The notes under the pieces were generated by a model, which had not been told where the DNA came from, searched no databases, and saw only the letters and a program-made list of their open reading frames with translations. Of a DNA stretch of 23,853 nucleotides, positions 9,280-17,205 are shown piece after piece. Positions within the stretch are counted from its first letter, which is position 1. The number at the start of each line of letters is the position of its first letter. The DNA is taken from assembly GCA_002691085.1 (NCBI GenBank), contig NZGX01000004.1, forward strand, positions 1 through 23,853, read 5' to 3'. This stretch comes from Rhodospirillaceae bacterium. GTDB lineage: Bacteria; Pseudomonadota; Alphaproteobacteria; Rhodospirillales; Rhodospirillaceae. Both the position numbers and the translations under genes were made by a program.

Positions 9280-10053
9280 TTATAAATCTAGTTTCTCCAA
9301 TTGATTTATTATACTCAATGCGGCCAAATGAGATGTTTTGGGGTTATTAAGGGATGGAACGGCATCAACTTTTACCTCTAAATTACCAAAAGTACCCTCT
9401 GCTCTAAGATAGTGAAAATTATTTTCAATATTTGGGTCAGCAACCAACTCAACATTTGTTTCATCCATACCAATTCCAGATAATGCAAGTGCTGCTGCTA
9501 CATTTGCATTTTTAGGGAAAAGTCTTGCTGCATCACGAGCAGTTCCATTAAATATGGTCTGGGCGTTTTTAATTGAGTCCAAATTAATATTCTTAGCACC
9601 AGGAGCACCAATCCAGGCTTTTGGCTTCTTGGTAGTTCTTAGAAATACTTTTTTTAAACCATCTACTTTTGCAGACTCAATTGCATCCAGGCCAGCAAGA
9701 GCACCTGTTGGAATAAAAAAACGTGAGGAATATTTTATACTTGAACTCAATAATTCTTTATAAAGGTGATCATTTGCAAGAGCTCCAACTGAAATTATAA
9801 CTAAATCAATTCTATGTGATAAAATAAGGTTTGCATATTTTTCAACTGCATTATTTCCAGCACACTCAACAATTACATCTGGTGAAAGATCAAAAAGATT
9901 ATCAATCTTTGTAAATATAGGATGGGATCCAACACTTTTAATATCGCTATCTAAACCTATGGAACCAACTATAGTTATTTTGTTGGTATTTTTTTTGCAA
10001 TAAGCAGTTACCGCTTTAGCAATTGCCCCATTGCCAATTAACCCAAGCCTCAT
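9280..10053 (-). CDS. nadX: Aspartate dehydrogenase family protein (NadX-like)
   Basis: Predicted NAD(P)-dependent L-aspartate dehydrogenase, converting aspartate to iminoaspartate/oxaloacetate and ammonia. Iminoaspartate can feed NAD synthesis through quinolinate synthase. The 257-residue protein starts with a Rossmann motif (GLIGNGAIA, residues 4–12), then VECAGNNAV (62–70), the family block PTGALAGLDAIESAK (115–129), RTTKKPKAWIGAPG (139–152) and FPKNANVAAALALSGIG (179–195). H214 sits where the catalytic histidine is expected. Length equals the family norm. A GGAG Shine-Dalgarno lies seven bases before the ATG. It is on the same strand as its neighbours, between tRNA-Val and nuoA, where related genomes usually have nothing. 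I cannot see whether nadA and nadC are nearby, so a purely catabolic role is equally possible. Confidence 0.85.
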   Translation of the reverse strand: MRLGLIGNGAIAKAVTAYCKKNTNKITIVGSIGLDSDIKSVGSHPIFTKIDNLFDLSPDVIVECAGNNAVEKYANLILSHRIDLVIISVGALANDHLYKELLSSSIKYSSRFFIPTGALAGLDAIESAKVDGLKKVFLRTTKKPKAWIGAPGAKNINLDSIKNAQTIFNGTARDAARLFPKNANVAAALALSGIGMDETNVELVADPNIENNFHYLRAEGTFGNLEVKVDAVPSLNNPKTSHLAALSIINQLEKLDL

Positions 10054-10130
10054 AAAAAATCTCCAAAAAAAAAGAAAATAAATAAATATAGTAGGCTTTT
10101 AAAGTGAGAGACTTGTTTATAGAAGTAAGT

Positions 10131-10206
10131 TGGTGGGCGATGACAGGATCGAACTGCCGACATTTGCGGTGTAAACGCAACGCTCTCCCAGCTGAGCTAA
10201 TCGCCC
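10131..10206 (-). tRNA. tRNA-Val (anticodon UAC)
   Basis: The minus strand folds into a complete 76-nt cloverleaf. The 7-bp acceptor stem is GGGCGAT/ATCGCCC, the D stem GCTC/GAGC, the anticodon stem TTGCG/CGCAA around loop TTTACAC, and the T arm has TTCGATC. The anticodon is TAC, read as valine. The 3' CCA is encoded. Its place between hup and nuoA is the usual one in alphaproteobacteria. No clear intrinsic terminator follows it, so it may be co-transcribed with the aspartate dehydrogenase gene. Confidence 0.96.
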
Positions 10207-10286
10207 CAACTTAATCTCTATTTGGGATAATTTATTTTAAATAATTAAAGACCAACTTAAACAATTTTATTAATTAAAATTACTTA

Positions 10287-10562
10287 CTAATTATTAACAG
10301 AGTCTTTTAATCCCTTTCCAGCCTTAAACTTAGGTTGTTTAGAAGCTGGGATTTGAATTTTTTCTCCTGTTCGAGGATTACGTCCTTCGCTTGCTGCTCG
10401 ATTTGAAACACTAAATGTCCCAAAGCCGACCAATCTAACATCTCCACCCTGCTTTAACTGATTTTCAATAGTTTCTAAAACTCCATCTACTGTTTTAGTC
10501 GTATCATTTTTGGATAATCCTGTTTTCTCTGATACAGCTGCTATAAGGTCGTTTTTGTTCAT
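10287..10562 (-). CDS. hupB: DNA-binding protein HU
   Basis: Small histone-like nucleoid protein that bends DNA non-specifically as a dimer. The 91-residue sequence covers the whole family length: N-terminal helices (MNKNDLIAAVSEKTGLSKND), the VRLVGFGTFSV strand, and the DNA-inserting arm with the signature GRNPRTGEKIQIPASKQPKF around residues 61–80. GFGTF and GRNPRTG identify HU rather than IHF. A GAGGAAG Shine-Dalgarno precedes the ATG. It lies downstream of lon in the same direction, as in most alphaproteobacteria, but a 294-bp gap suggests its own promoter. Confidence 0.96.
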   Translation of the reverse strand: MNKNDLIAAVSEKTGLSKNDTTKTVDGVLETIENQLKQGGDVRLVGFGTFSVSNRAASEGRNPRTGEKIQIPASKQPKFKAGKGLKDSVNN

Positions 10563-10618
10563 GGTCTTCCTCTTCTTTAAATCAATAAACTAAGTTAAAT
10601 TCCGCAATGAGCCAAAAA

Positions 10619-10647
10619 TTAATAATATACCCTCAATACGTATTCAA
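10619..10647 (-). promoter_or_regulatory. Candidate hup promoter
   Basis: The minus strand has TTGAAT (10647–10642), a 17-bp spacer and TATTAA (10624–10619), each matching four of six consensus positions, about 57 bases before the HU start codon. TTGAC motifs further upstream lack a good -10 at proper spacing. This is weak evidence in A+T-rich DNA, but a separate promoter is expected in this 294-bp gap. Confidence 0.28.
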
Positions 10648-10716
10648 TTTGCGAAGTCTGATGGTCTAAAAGGATTGCGTCAATACATAAGATTAAAAAA
10701 AGTCAATAAATCTGAG

Positions 10717-10738
10717 AAAAAAGCGTTTTTTAGCGTTT
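10717..10738. repeat. Quasi-palindrome and 10-bp-spaced direct repeat between lon and hup
   Basis: Six A, GCG and six T (10717–10731) form an A/T-stem quasi-palindrome. The heptamer AGCGTTT occurs at 10722–10728 and again exactly 10 bp later at 10732–10738, one helical turn apart. On the minus strand the run of T could make a very weak terminator about 125 nt after lon; alternatively the repeat could be a protein-binding site upstream of hup. Function is not shown. Confidence 0.35.
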
Positions 10739-10856
10739 ATATTGATATTTTCAGCAATTTAACTACTATATGTTGTAGAAAAGGACGTAAATACATTAAC
10801 ATTTCGTAAAAATTTAACTTAATTTAGATTTTTTGAGACTCGAGAGATTTACTGTT

Positions 10857-13274
10857 TTAATGAGTTACTAGAACATCATCTTCCTTTTTATTATCTAGGC
10901 TTGATGAACCTAAACCTGAGTCTTCTTGCTCATTAGTCTCAGAAAGTTCCTTTGGAATTAGTGGAGAAACAAGTGCCTTTTCTAGAACTTCATCAATTGT
11001 AAAAACACTAACGATTTTCAGGTCTTTCTTTACATTATTAGGGATTTCGTCCAAATCTTTTTCATTTTCCTTTGGAATCAAAACAGTTTTTATTCCTCCT
11101 CGTAATGCGGCAAGTAATTTTTCTTTTAATCCACCTATTGGAAGAACTCTTCCTCTTAATGTTATTTCACCTGTCATAGCTACATCTTTTTTTACTGGAA
11201 TTCCTGTGAGAACAGAAACAATGGATGTACACATGCCAACCCCAGCAGATGGACCATCTTTTGGGGTAGCACCCTCGGGAACATGAATATGTATGTCTCT
11301 TTTTTCAATATCCTTTTTATTAATACCAAAAGACAATGATCTGCTTCTTACAAATGATCTAGCTGCTTTGATAGATTCTTTCATTACATCCCCAAGTTTT
11401 CCTGTATGGATAATTTCACCCTTTCCTGGCATTGTTACAGCTTCAATTGATAATAATTCTCCACCAACTTCTGTCCAAGCTAAACCAGTTGTAACTCCAA
11501 CCATGTCTTCTCGTTCTGCTTCTCCAAACCTATACTTTTGAACACCAGCATATTTTTTTAGATTTTGCCTGGTGACTTTAATTTTAATAATTTTTTTAAT
11601 TACAATTTCTTTTGTAGCTTTTCTTGCAAGATTAGCTATTTCTCTTTCAAGATTTCTTACCCCAGCTTCTTTAGTATAAAACCTAATTAAATCTCTTAAT
11701 GCTTGATCTGAGATTTCCCATTCGGATTCAGATAAACCATGAGCTAACATTTGTTTCTTCACTAAATGTCTTTTTGCAATCTCGAGCTTTTCATCTTCTG
11801 TATAACCTGAAAGCCTTATTATTTCCATCCTATCAAGAAGAGGTTGAGGCATTTTTAATGTATTCGCTGTTGTGATGAATAATACATCGGATAAATCATA
11901 ATCAACTTCTAGATAATGGTCTTGAAATGTAGAATTTTGCTCAGGATCAAGTACTTCAAGAAGTGCAGATGTTGGATCACCCCTCCAATCATTACCAAGC
12001 TTATCTATCTCATCAAGTAAAAATAATGGATTAGATGTTTTAGCTTTTTTCATCCCATGAACAACTTTACCTGGCATAGACCCAATGTATGTTCTTCTGT
12101 GACCTCTTATTTCTGCCTCGTCTCTAACACCACCGAGTGACATTCTTACAAAGTTTCTCCCAGTTGCCTTTGCAATTGACTTACCGAGAGATGTTTTACC
12201 TACCCCAGGTGGGCCGACTAAGCAAAGAATTGGACCTTTAAGTTTTTTTGTACGTTGTTGAACAGCTAAATACTCAGTTATTCTCTCTTTAACCTTTTCA
12301 AGACCATAATGGTCTTTATCTAATTGAGTTTCTGCAGAAATAAGATCTTTATTAATTTTAGATGTCTTTTTCCAGGGGATATCTGTCATCCAATCTAAAT
12401 AATTTCGAACAACTGTAGCCTCGGCAGACATTGGACTCATTGCTTTTAATTTTTTAAGTTCAGAGATTGATTTTTCTTTTGCTTCCTTGGACATTTTTGT
12501 CTTATTAATTTTTAATTCAAGCTCTCCAATCTCGTCTCGACCTTCATCATTCTCTCCAAGTTCCTTTTGTATTGCCTTCATTTGTTCATTCAAATAATAT
12601 TCACGCTGTGTTTTTTCCATTTGCCTCTTTACACGATTACGAATTTTCTTTTCAACTTGAAGTACACTTATTTCTCCATCCATAAAAGAAAATATCTTTT
12701 CTAATCTTTCAAAAACGTTATCCAGCTCTAGGATTTCTTGCTTGTCTGAAATCTTAAGCGCTAAATGTGCAACGACTGTATCTGCAAGTTTTGAATAATC
12801 ATCAATTTGATTTATAGAAGACAATACCTCTGGTGATATTTTTTTATTTAGTTTTATATACTGTTCAAATTCGCCTACTACAGACCTTGCTAGAGCTTCA
12901 ATTTCAGTATTATCTTCAAGACTGTCCTCAAATATTTCAGCTTGTGCTTCAAAATAATCTTTGTTGGGGCTAAACTTTGATATTTTTGCCCTCTTAATAC
13001 CTTCAACTAATACTTTAACTGTGCCATCGGGCAACTTTAATAATTGCAATATTGTGGATAGAGTTCCAACCTCGTATATATCTTCAGAATCTGGATCATC
13101 AATACTCGCATCTTTCTGAGATACCAGAAGTATCTGTTTATCATCACCCATGACATCTTCAAGGGCTTTAACTGATTTTTCACGTCCAACAAACAAAGGA
13201 ACTATCATATGTGGAAATACGACAATGTCTCTTAAGGGAAGAACAGGATAAACTTTTTCAGAATCTTCGCTCAT
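10857..13274 (-). CDS. lon: ATP-dependent protease Lon
   Basis: Cytosolic ATP-dependent serine protease that degrades misfolded and short-lived regulatory proteins. The 805-residue sequence has the N-terminal LON substrate-binding domain (PVLPLRDIVVFPHMIVPLFVG at the start, given here as PVLPLRDIVVFPHM onward), a coiled middle region, the AAA+ module with Walker A GPPGVGKTSLGKS and Walker B LFLLDEIDKLG, and the C-terminal protease domain. The catalytic dyad is S676 (DGPSAGVGM) and K719 (GGLKEKLLAA). The last 30 residues form a Ser/Asp/Glu-rich tail. The ATG is preceded by GGTAGG. It lies 160 bp downstream of clpX on the same strand. Length is normal. Confidence 0.98.
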   Translation of the reverse strand: MSEDSEKVYPVLPLRDIVVFPHMIVPLFVGREKSVKALEDVMGDDKQILLVSQKDASIDDPDSEDIYEVGTLSTILQLLKLPDGTVKVLVEGIKRAKISKFSPNKDYFEAQAEIFEDSLEDNTEIEALARSVVGEFEQYIKLNKKISPEVLSSINQIDDYSKLADTVVAHLALKISDKQEILELDNVFERLEKIFSFMDGEISVLQVEKKIRNRVKRQMEKTQREYYLNEQMKAIQKELGENDEGRDEIGELELKINKTKMSKEAKEKSISELKKLKAMSPMSAEATVVRNYLDWMTDIPWKKTSKINKDLISAETQLDKDHYGLEKVKERITEYLAVQQRTKKLKGPILCLVGPPGVGKTSLGKSIAKATGRNFVRMSLGGVRDEAEIRGHRRTYIGSMPGKVVHGMKKAKTSNPLFLLDEIDKLGNDWRGDPTSALLEVLDPEQNSTFQDHYLEVDYDLSDVLFITTANTLKMPQPLLDRMEIIRLSGYTEDEKLEIAKRHLVKKQMLAHGLSESEWEISDQALRDLIRFYTKEAGVRNLEREIANLARKATKEIVIKKIIKIKVTRQNLKKYAGVQKYRFGEAEREDMVGVTTGLAWTEVGGELLSIEAVTMPGKGEIIHTGKLGDVMKESIKAARSFVRSRSLSFGINKKDIEKRDIHIHVPEGATPKDGPSAGVGMCTSIVSVLTGIPVKKDVAMTGEITLRGRVLPIGGLKEKLLAALRGGIKTVLIPKENEKDLDEIPNNVKKDLKIVSVFTIDEVLEKALVSPLIPKELSETNEQEDSGLGSSSLDNKKEDDVLVTH

Positions 13275-13434
13275 TATTACCTACCATAAATCTAAAATTT
13301 TGAGTTTAGAGGAACTTATCACCTTTATAATTAGTTTAAAATTAGCCAATTACAAGATACTTAGTTATTTTATTTAACCATGAAAGGAATTTATTTGGCA
13401 TAAACCCTAGTTTTTATATTAAAAAGTTGATGAT

Positions 13435-14700
13435 TTATGCTGATGAACCTAAGTCTTCTCTTCTATCAGAGTAAATGAATAATGGTTTTGATCTTCCTTC
13501 AGTCACTTCACCATTAACTACAATTTCCTCAACTCCCTCAAGTTCTGGCAAGTCAAACATAGTATCAAGCAAAATTCCTTCAAGTATTGATCTGAGCCCC
13601 CTAGCACCTGTTTTTCTAACAATGGCTTTCTTTGCAATTGTACTCAAAGCATCATCAGTAAATGATAATTTTACTTCCTCCATTTCAAATAAACTAGCGT
13701 ACTGTTTAATCAAAGCATTCTTTGGCTTAGATAGAATCTCTATTAACGCAGTTTCATCTAGATCTTCTAAAGTTGCTACAACAGGGACCCTGCCAACAAA
13801 TTCAGGAATTAAACCGTATTTCAGAAGATCCTCAGGTTCAACTTCCGAAATAATCTCTCCAGTGCCTCTATCGTCTGCAATCTTTACATCTGCACCAAAT
13901 CCAATTGAAGTACCTTTTCCTCTTTGAGCAATAATTTTATCAAGACCTGCAAAAGCTCCACCACAAATGAAAAGTATATTTGTAGTATCAACTTGGAGAA
14001 ATTCTTGTTGGGGATGTTTTCTTCCACCTTGAGGAGGAACTGAGGCAATCGTTCCCTCCATAATCTTTAGGAGTGCTTGTTGAACACCTTCACCTGAAAC
14101 ATCTCTTGTGATGGAGGGATTATCTGATTTTCTACTAATTTTATCAATTTCATCAATATAAACGATACCCTTTTGGGCTCTTTCCACATTGTAATCAGAA
14201 GCTTGTAAAAGTTTTAAAATAATATTTTCTACATCCTCTCCAACATAACCTGCTTCTGTAAGAGTGGTAGCATCTGCCATAGTAAAAGGGACATCTAGTA
14301 TCCTAGCTAATGTTTGGGCTAACAATGTCTTACCACACCCAGTCGGACCAATTAACATGATGTTAGATTTAGCAATCTCAATATCATCATTTTTCGCATT
14401 AGAACCTAAGCGTTTATAATGATTATGCACTGCAACTGAGAGCACCTTTTTTGCATGACTTTGACCAATAACATAGTCTTCTAATACAGCTAAAATATCT
14501 TGAGGAGTGGGTACACCTTCTGAAGTTTTAACAAAGCTCACCTTATTTTCTTCGCGAATTATATCCATGCATAATTCAACGCACTCATCACAAATAAAAA
14601 CTGTAGGCCCAGCAATGAGTTTTCTTACCTCGTGCTGACTCTTACCGCAAAAAGAGCAATAAAGAGTATTTTTAGTATCAGTACCAGATGATTTAGTCAC
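13435..14700 (-). CDS. clpX: ATP-dependent Clp protease ATP-binding subunit ClpX
   Basis: Hexameric AAA+ unfoldase that delivers substrates to ClpP. It has an N-terminal zinc-binding domain (C15, C18, C37, C40), Walker A GPTGCGKT, the pore loop GYVGED, Walker B VYIDEIDKI, the ClpP-docking IGF loop (GTSIGFGAD) and the sensor-2 block RKTGARGLRSILE. The frame is open to an ATG at 14715, but GAGGT lies six bases before the GTG at 14700, and starting there gives MTKSSGTDTKNTLYCSFCGK, which matches the usual ClpX start. I therefore chose GTG (421 residues). It is separated from clpP by about 190 bp, which contain a good -10 element. Confidence 0.97.
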   Translation of the reverse strand: MTKSSGTDTKNTLYCSFCGKSQHEVRKLIAGPTVFICDECVELCMDIIREENKVSFVKTSEGVPTPQDILAVLEDYVIGQSHAKKVLSVAVHNHYKRLGSNAKNDDIEIAKSNIMLIGPTGCGKTLLAQTLARILDVPFTMADATTLTEAGYVGEDVENIILKLLQASDYNVERAQKGIVYIDEIDKISRKSDNPSITRDVSGEGVQQALLKIMEGTIASVPPQGGRKHPQQEFLQVDTTNILFICGGAFAGLDKIIAQRGKGTSIGFGADVKIADDRGTGEIISEVEPEDLLKYGLIPEFVGRVPVVATLEDLDETALIEILSKPKNALIKQYASLFEMEEVKLSFTDDALSTIAKKAIVRKTGARGLRSILEGILLDTMFDLPELEGVEEIVVNGEVTEGRSKPLFIYSDRREDLGSSA

Positions 14701-14730
14701 AAAACTACCTCGCATAATATTTTTATTTTT

Positions 14731-14759
14731 ATTATACTCTAATACGAAGTTTGGTTAAA
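14731..14759 (-). promoter_or_regulatory. Candidate clpX promoter
   Basis: A perfect TATAAT -10 box lies on the minus strand at 14736–14731, with TTTAAC 17 bp upstream at 14759–14754 as a weak -35. Transcription would begin near 14724, giving a leader of about 24 nt that contains the GAGGT Shine-Dalgarno of the GTG start at 14700. If started here, the transcript would exclude the ATG at 14715 only marginally, so the promoter is compatible with both starts but leaves that ATG without a Shine-Dalgarno. Confidence 0.45.
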
Positions 14760-14891
14760 TAATATTTATTGTTAGTTCAATATGTTAATAACCATAGTTT
14801 CCATTTTAAAAAACACAAAAAAACAGGAATTATTGTAAGCATATGATTTTATTGGTTTTTATATAATTTTTCGCACTTATTGTAATAAAAC

Positions 14892-15530
14892 CTAATTTTC
14901 ATCTTCTTCTATTTTTGGTCTTGTTGTGACAACTTTGTCAATTATTCCGAATTTTTTTGCTTCTTCAGAATTCATATAATTATCTCTATCCATTGCCTTT
15001 TCAATAGTATCAATCTTTTGACCAGTATGCTCTAGATAAATCTGGTTCAAACGAGACCTGAGTTCTAGTATTTCTCGAGCCTGAATCTCAATATCTGCAG
15101 CCTGTCCCTGAAAACCACCTGAAGGCTGATGTATCATTATCCTAGCATTTGGAAGAGCATATCTTTTATCTTTCTGTCCACCTGCTAAAAGTAAAGACCC
15201 CATTGAGGCAGCTTGGCCAATACAAACCGTCGAAATGTCAGGACTAATGTATTTCATAGTGTCATATATTGCTAAACCAGAACTAACAACTCCTCCTGGT
15301 GAATTTATATAAAAAGATATATCTTTAGATGGGTTTTCAGACTCTAAAAAAAGGAGCTGAGCACATATTAATGAAGATAGATTATCATTGATTGGACCAG
15401 TAAGAAATATAATCCGCTCTTTAAGTAATCGAGAGTAAATATCATAAGAGCGCTCACCTCGATTTGTTTGTTCAACAACCATTGGAACTAAAGTATTGTT
15501 GAATATTTCTAGAGCATCAGAATCTGTCAT
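14892..15530 (-). CDS. clpP: ATP-dependent Clp protease proteolytic subunit
   Basis: Self-compartmentalised serine protease that forms the barrel partner of ClpX. From the chosen start the catalytic triad is S109 (GQAASMGSLLL), H134 (MIHQPSGG) and D183 (DRDNYM), with the spacing seen in E. coli ClpP. The oxyanion-loop segment INSPGG is at 75–80. The frame is open to a TTG at 15545, but AGGAA stands six bases before ATG 15530, giving MTDSDALEIF and 212 residues; the family is usually 195–215. The first 20 or so residues are probably removed by self-cleavage. It follows tig after 26 bp from this start, so the two are probably one transcript. Confidence 0.97.
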   Translation of the reverse strand: MTDSDALEIFNNTLVPMVVEQTNRGERSYDIYSRLLKERIIFLTGPINDNLSSLICAQLLFLESENPSKDISFYINSPGGVVSSGLAIYDTMKYISPDISTVCIGQAASMGSLLLAGGQKDKRYALPNARIMIHQPSGGFQGQAADIEIQAREILELRSRLNQIYLEHTGQKIDTIEKAMDRDNYMNSEEAKKFGIIDKVVTTRPKIEEDEN

Positions 15531-15556
15531 AATTTTTTCCTGCAAAAATATTTTAC

Positions 15557-16906
15557 TTAAACTGGAACAGGTCCATCTACTTCGGTAGCACCTGTTAATT
15601 CTTTTAATTCTTTCGAAGAAACACTCTTTTCAGTAACTTCAGACGATTCTAATAAAAAATCAATGACCTTATCTTCAAGTAAGGGGGCCCTAACCTGTTC
15701 TAGTGCCTGAGGGTTACTTTTATAATATTCCATGACATGTTGTTCTTGGCCAGGAAACCTTGATGCCTCTCTTGATATTGCCTGAGAAAGTTCCTCCGGA
15801 CCAATGCTCAAATTATTTTTATCCCCAACATCCGAAAGTATTAGCCCTAGTTTGACTCTTCTTTCAGCGATACTTTTATAGTGTTTTTCTAAATCTTCAT
15901 CACTCATTTTTGCATCTTTTTCCTCAAGAGAATTTGATTCTTTAGCTTGGATTATATTTTTCCAAATTAAATCAAATTGCTCATCAACCATACTGCTAGG
16001 AACATCAAACTTATTATTTTCAGCTAAAAAATCTAACATTTCTCGCTTAATCTTCATTCTTGAGAGGTACTCATAATCTTTATTAATTTGATTTTTAACT
16101 GCGTCTTTTAGATCTTTTAAACTTTCAAAACCAATAGACTTAGAGAATTCTTCATCAACTTTAGGTACCTGAAGAGATTCAATAGATTTTAAATTAATTT
16201 TAAATAATGCATCCTGACCTTTCAAATCATCATTTTCATAATTATCAGGAAATGTAACTTTAATATCTTTTTTGGAGCCAACTTTTATCCCAACTAATTG
16301 CTCTTCAAAGCCGGGGATAAAGCTTCCTGAACCTAATTCTAATTTATAATCTTCAGCCTTACCTCCTTCAAACTCCTTATCATCTTTAAAACCAACAAAA
16401 TCAATAACTACCAGGTCACCATCTTTAGTAGTTTTTCTATTGGTTAGTGGCACTGACTTTTTATTGTTCTCAGCCATCTTTTTTGTAGCATCCTCAACAT
16501 CATTATCACTAACATTGCTTATTAGCTTTTCAACTTTAAAAGATGACATATCAGTTAATTCTATTTCTGGAATCAATTGTAAAGATACTGAAAACTCAAG
16601 ATCATTACCGTCTTCAAAAGAAATTAAATCAATTTTTGGTTGAGTTGCTGGTTTAAGATTCCTTTCTTCAAAAAGTTTTTGAGTGGATTCTTGGAGCGTC
16701 GTTTCTAAAATTTCACTCCTAACGGAAGCACCAAAGCGCTTTTTTAATAATCCCATAGGAACTTTTCCGGGTCTAAAACCAGGAATTTTTACTTGTTTAC
16801 CGACTTCATTAAGTTTGGAAGTTATTTTTGCATCAATATCATTAGATGGAATAGTGATCTCATATTCTCTATCTATTCCTTCATTTTTTTTATCATTTAC
16901 CTTCAT
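15557..16906 (-). CDS. tig: Trigger factor
   Basis: Ribosome-associated chaperone and peptidyl-prolyl isomerase. The N-terminal ribosome-binding domain has the signature IPGFRPGKVPMGLLKKRFG. The FKBP-type domain runs from about residue 155 to 240 (KDGDLVVIDFVGF, then GSGSFIPGFEEQLVG), and a long SurA-like helical C-terminal chaperone domain follows. The frame can extend to a TTG at 16912, but ATG 16906 has AAGGGTG seven bases upstream, giving MKVNDKKNEG and 449 residues, normal for the family. It is the first protein gene of the tig–clpP block and is preceded by a hairpin and tRNA-Leu. Confidence 0.97.
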   Translation of the reverse strand: MKVNDKKNEGIDREYEITIPSNDIDAKITSKLNEVGKQVKIPGFRPGKVPMGLLKKRFGASVRSEILETTLQESTQKLFEERNLKPATQPKIDLISFEDGNDLEFSVSLQLIPEIELTDMSSFKVEKLISNVSDNDVEDATKKMAENNKKSVPLTNRKTTKDGDLVVIDFVGFKDDKEFEGGKAEDYKLELGSGSFIPGFEEQLVGIKVGSKKDIKVTFPDNYENDDLKGQDALFKINLKSIESLQVPKVDEEFSKSIGFESLKDLKDAVKNQINKDYEYLSRMKIKREMLDFLAENNKFDVPSSMVDEQFDLIWKNIIQAKESNSLEEKDAKMSDEDLEKHYKSIAERRVKLGLILSDVGDKNNLSIGPEELSQAISREASRFPGQEQHVMEYYKSNPQALEQVRAPLLEDKVIDFLLESSEVTEKSVSSKELKELTGATEVDGPVPV

Positions 16907-16920
16907 TATCAAACACCCTT

Positions 16921-16950
16921 AAAATAAAACCATGCATAGTAAGCTATGCA
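16921..16950 (-). terminator. Hairpin with T-rich tail between tRNA-Leu and tig
   Basis: On the minus strand TGCATAG (16950–16944), a CTTA-type four-base loop and CTATGCA (16939–16933) form a perfect 7-bp stem. It is followed after TGG by TTTTATTTT. This looks like a weak intrinsic terminator for tRNA-Leu. It ends at the tig Shine-Dalgarno, leaving no room for a tig promoter downstream, so partial read-through (attenuation) is a reasonable alternative. Confidence 0.4.
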
Positions 16951-17023
16951 ATCAATAAAGCTAGATTTCTTAATATTCATTTTGCCTATTAATTTATATA
17001 AGATATTGAGATAATTACAATAT

Positions 17024-17109
<86 letters not shown>

Positions 17110-17205
17110 AAAATATTAACAAACAATTTTTTAACACCGTTTAAGCCTACTAGACAAAATACGCAATATTAAACATCTATAAATCCACTATTTTCTTTTA
17201 TTTCT

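Noticed and set aside
10131..10206. tRNA-Val as an integration site for a genomic island carrying the aspartate dehydrogenase gene
   Set aside because: I found no duplicated tRNA 3' end, integrase or inverted repeats in the interval; there is only a single gene on the same strand with similar base composition.
13475..13927. 150-residue plus-strand frame inside clpX
   Set aside because: Antisense shadow of the ClpX AAA+ domain; serine-rich low-complexity translation without family features.
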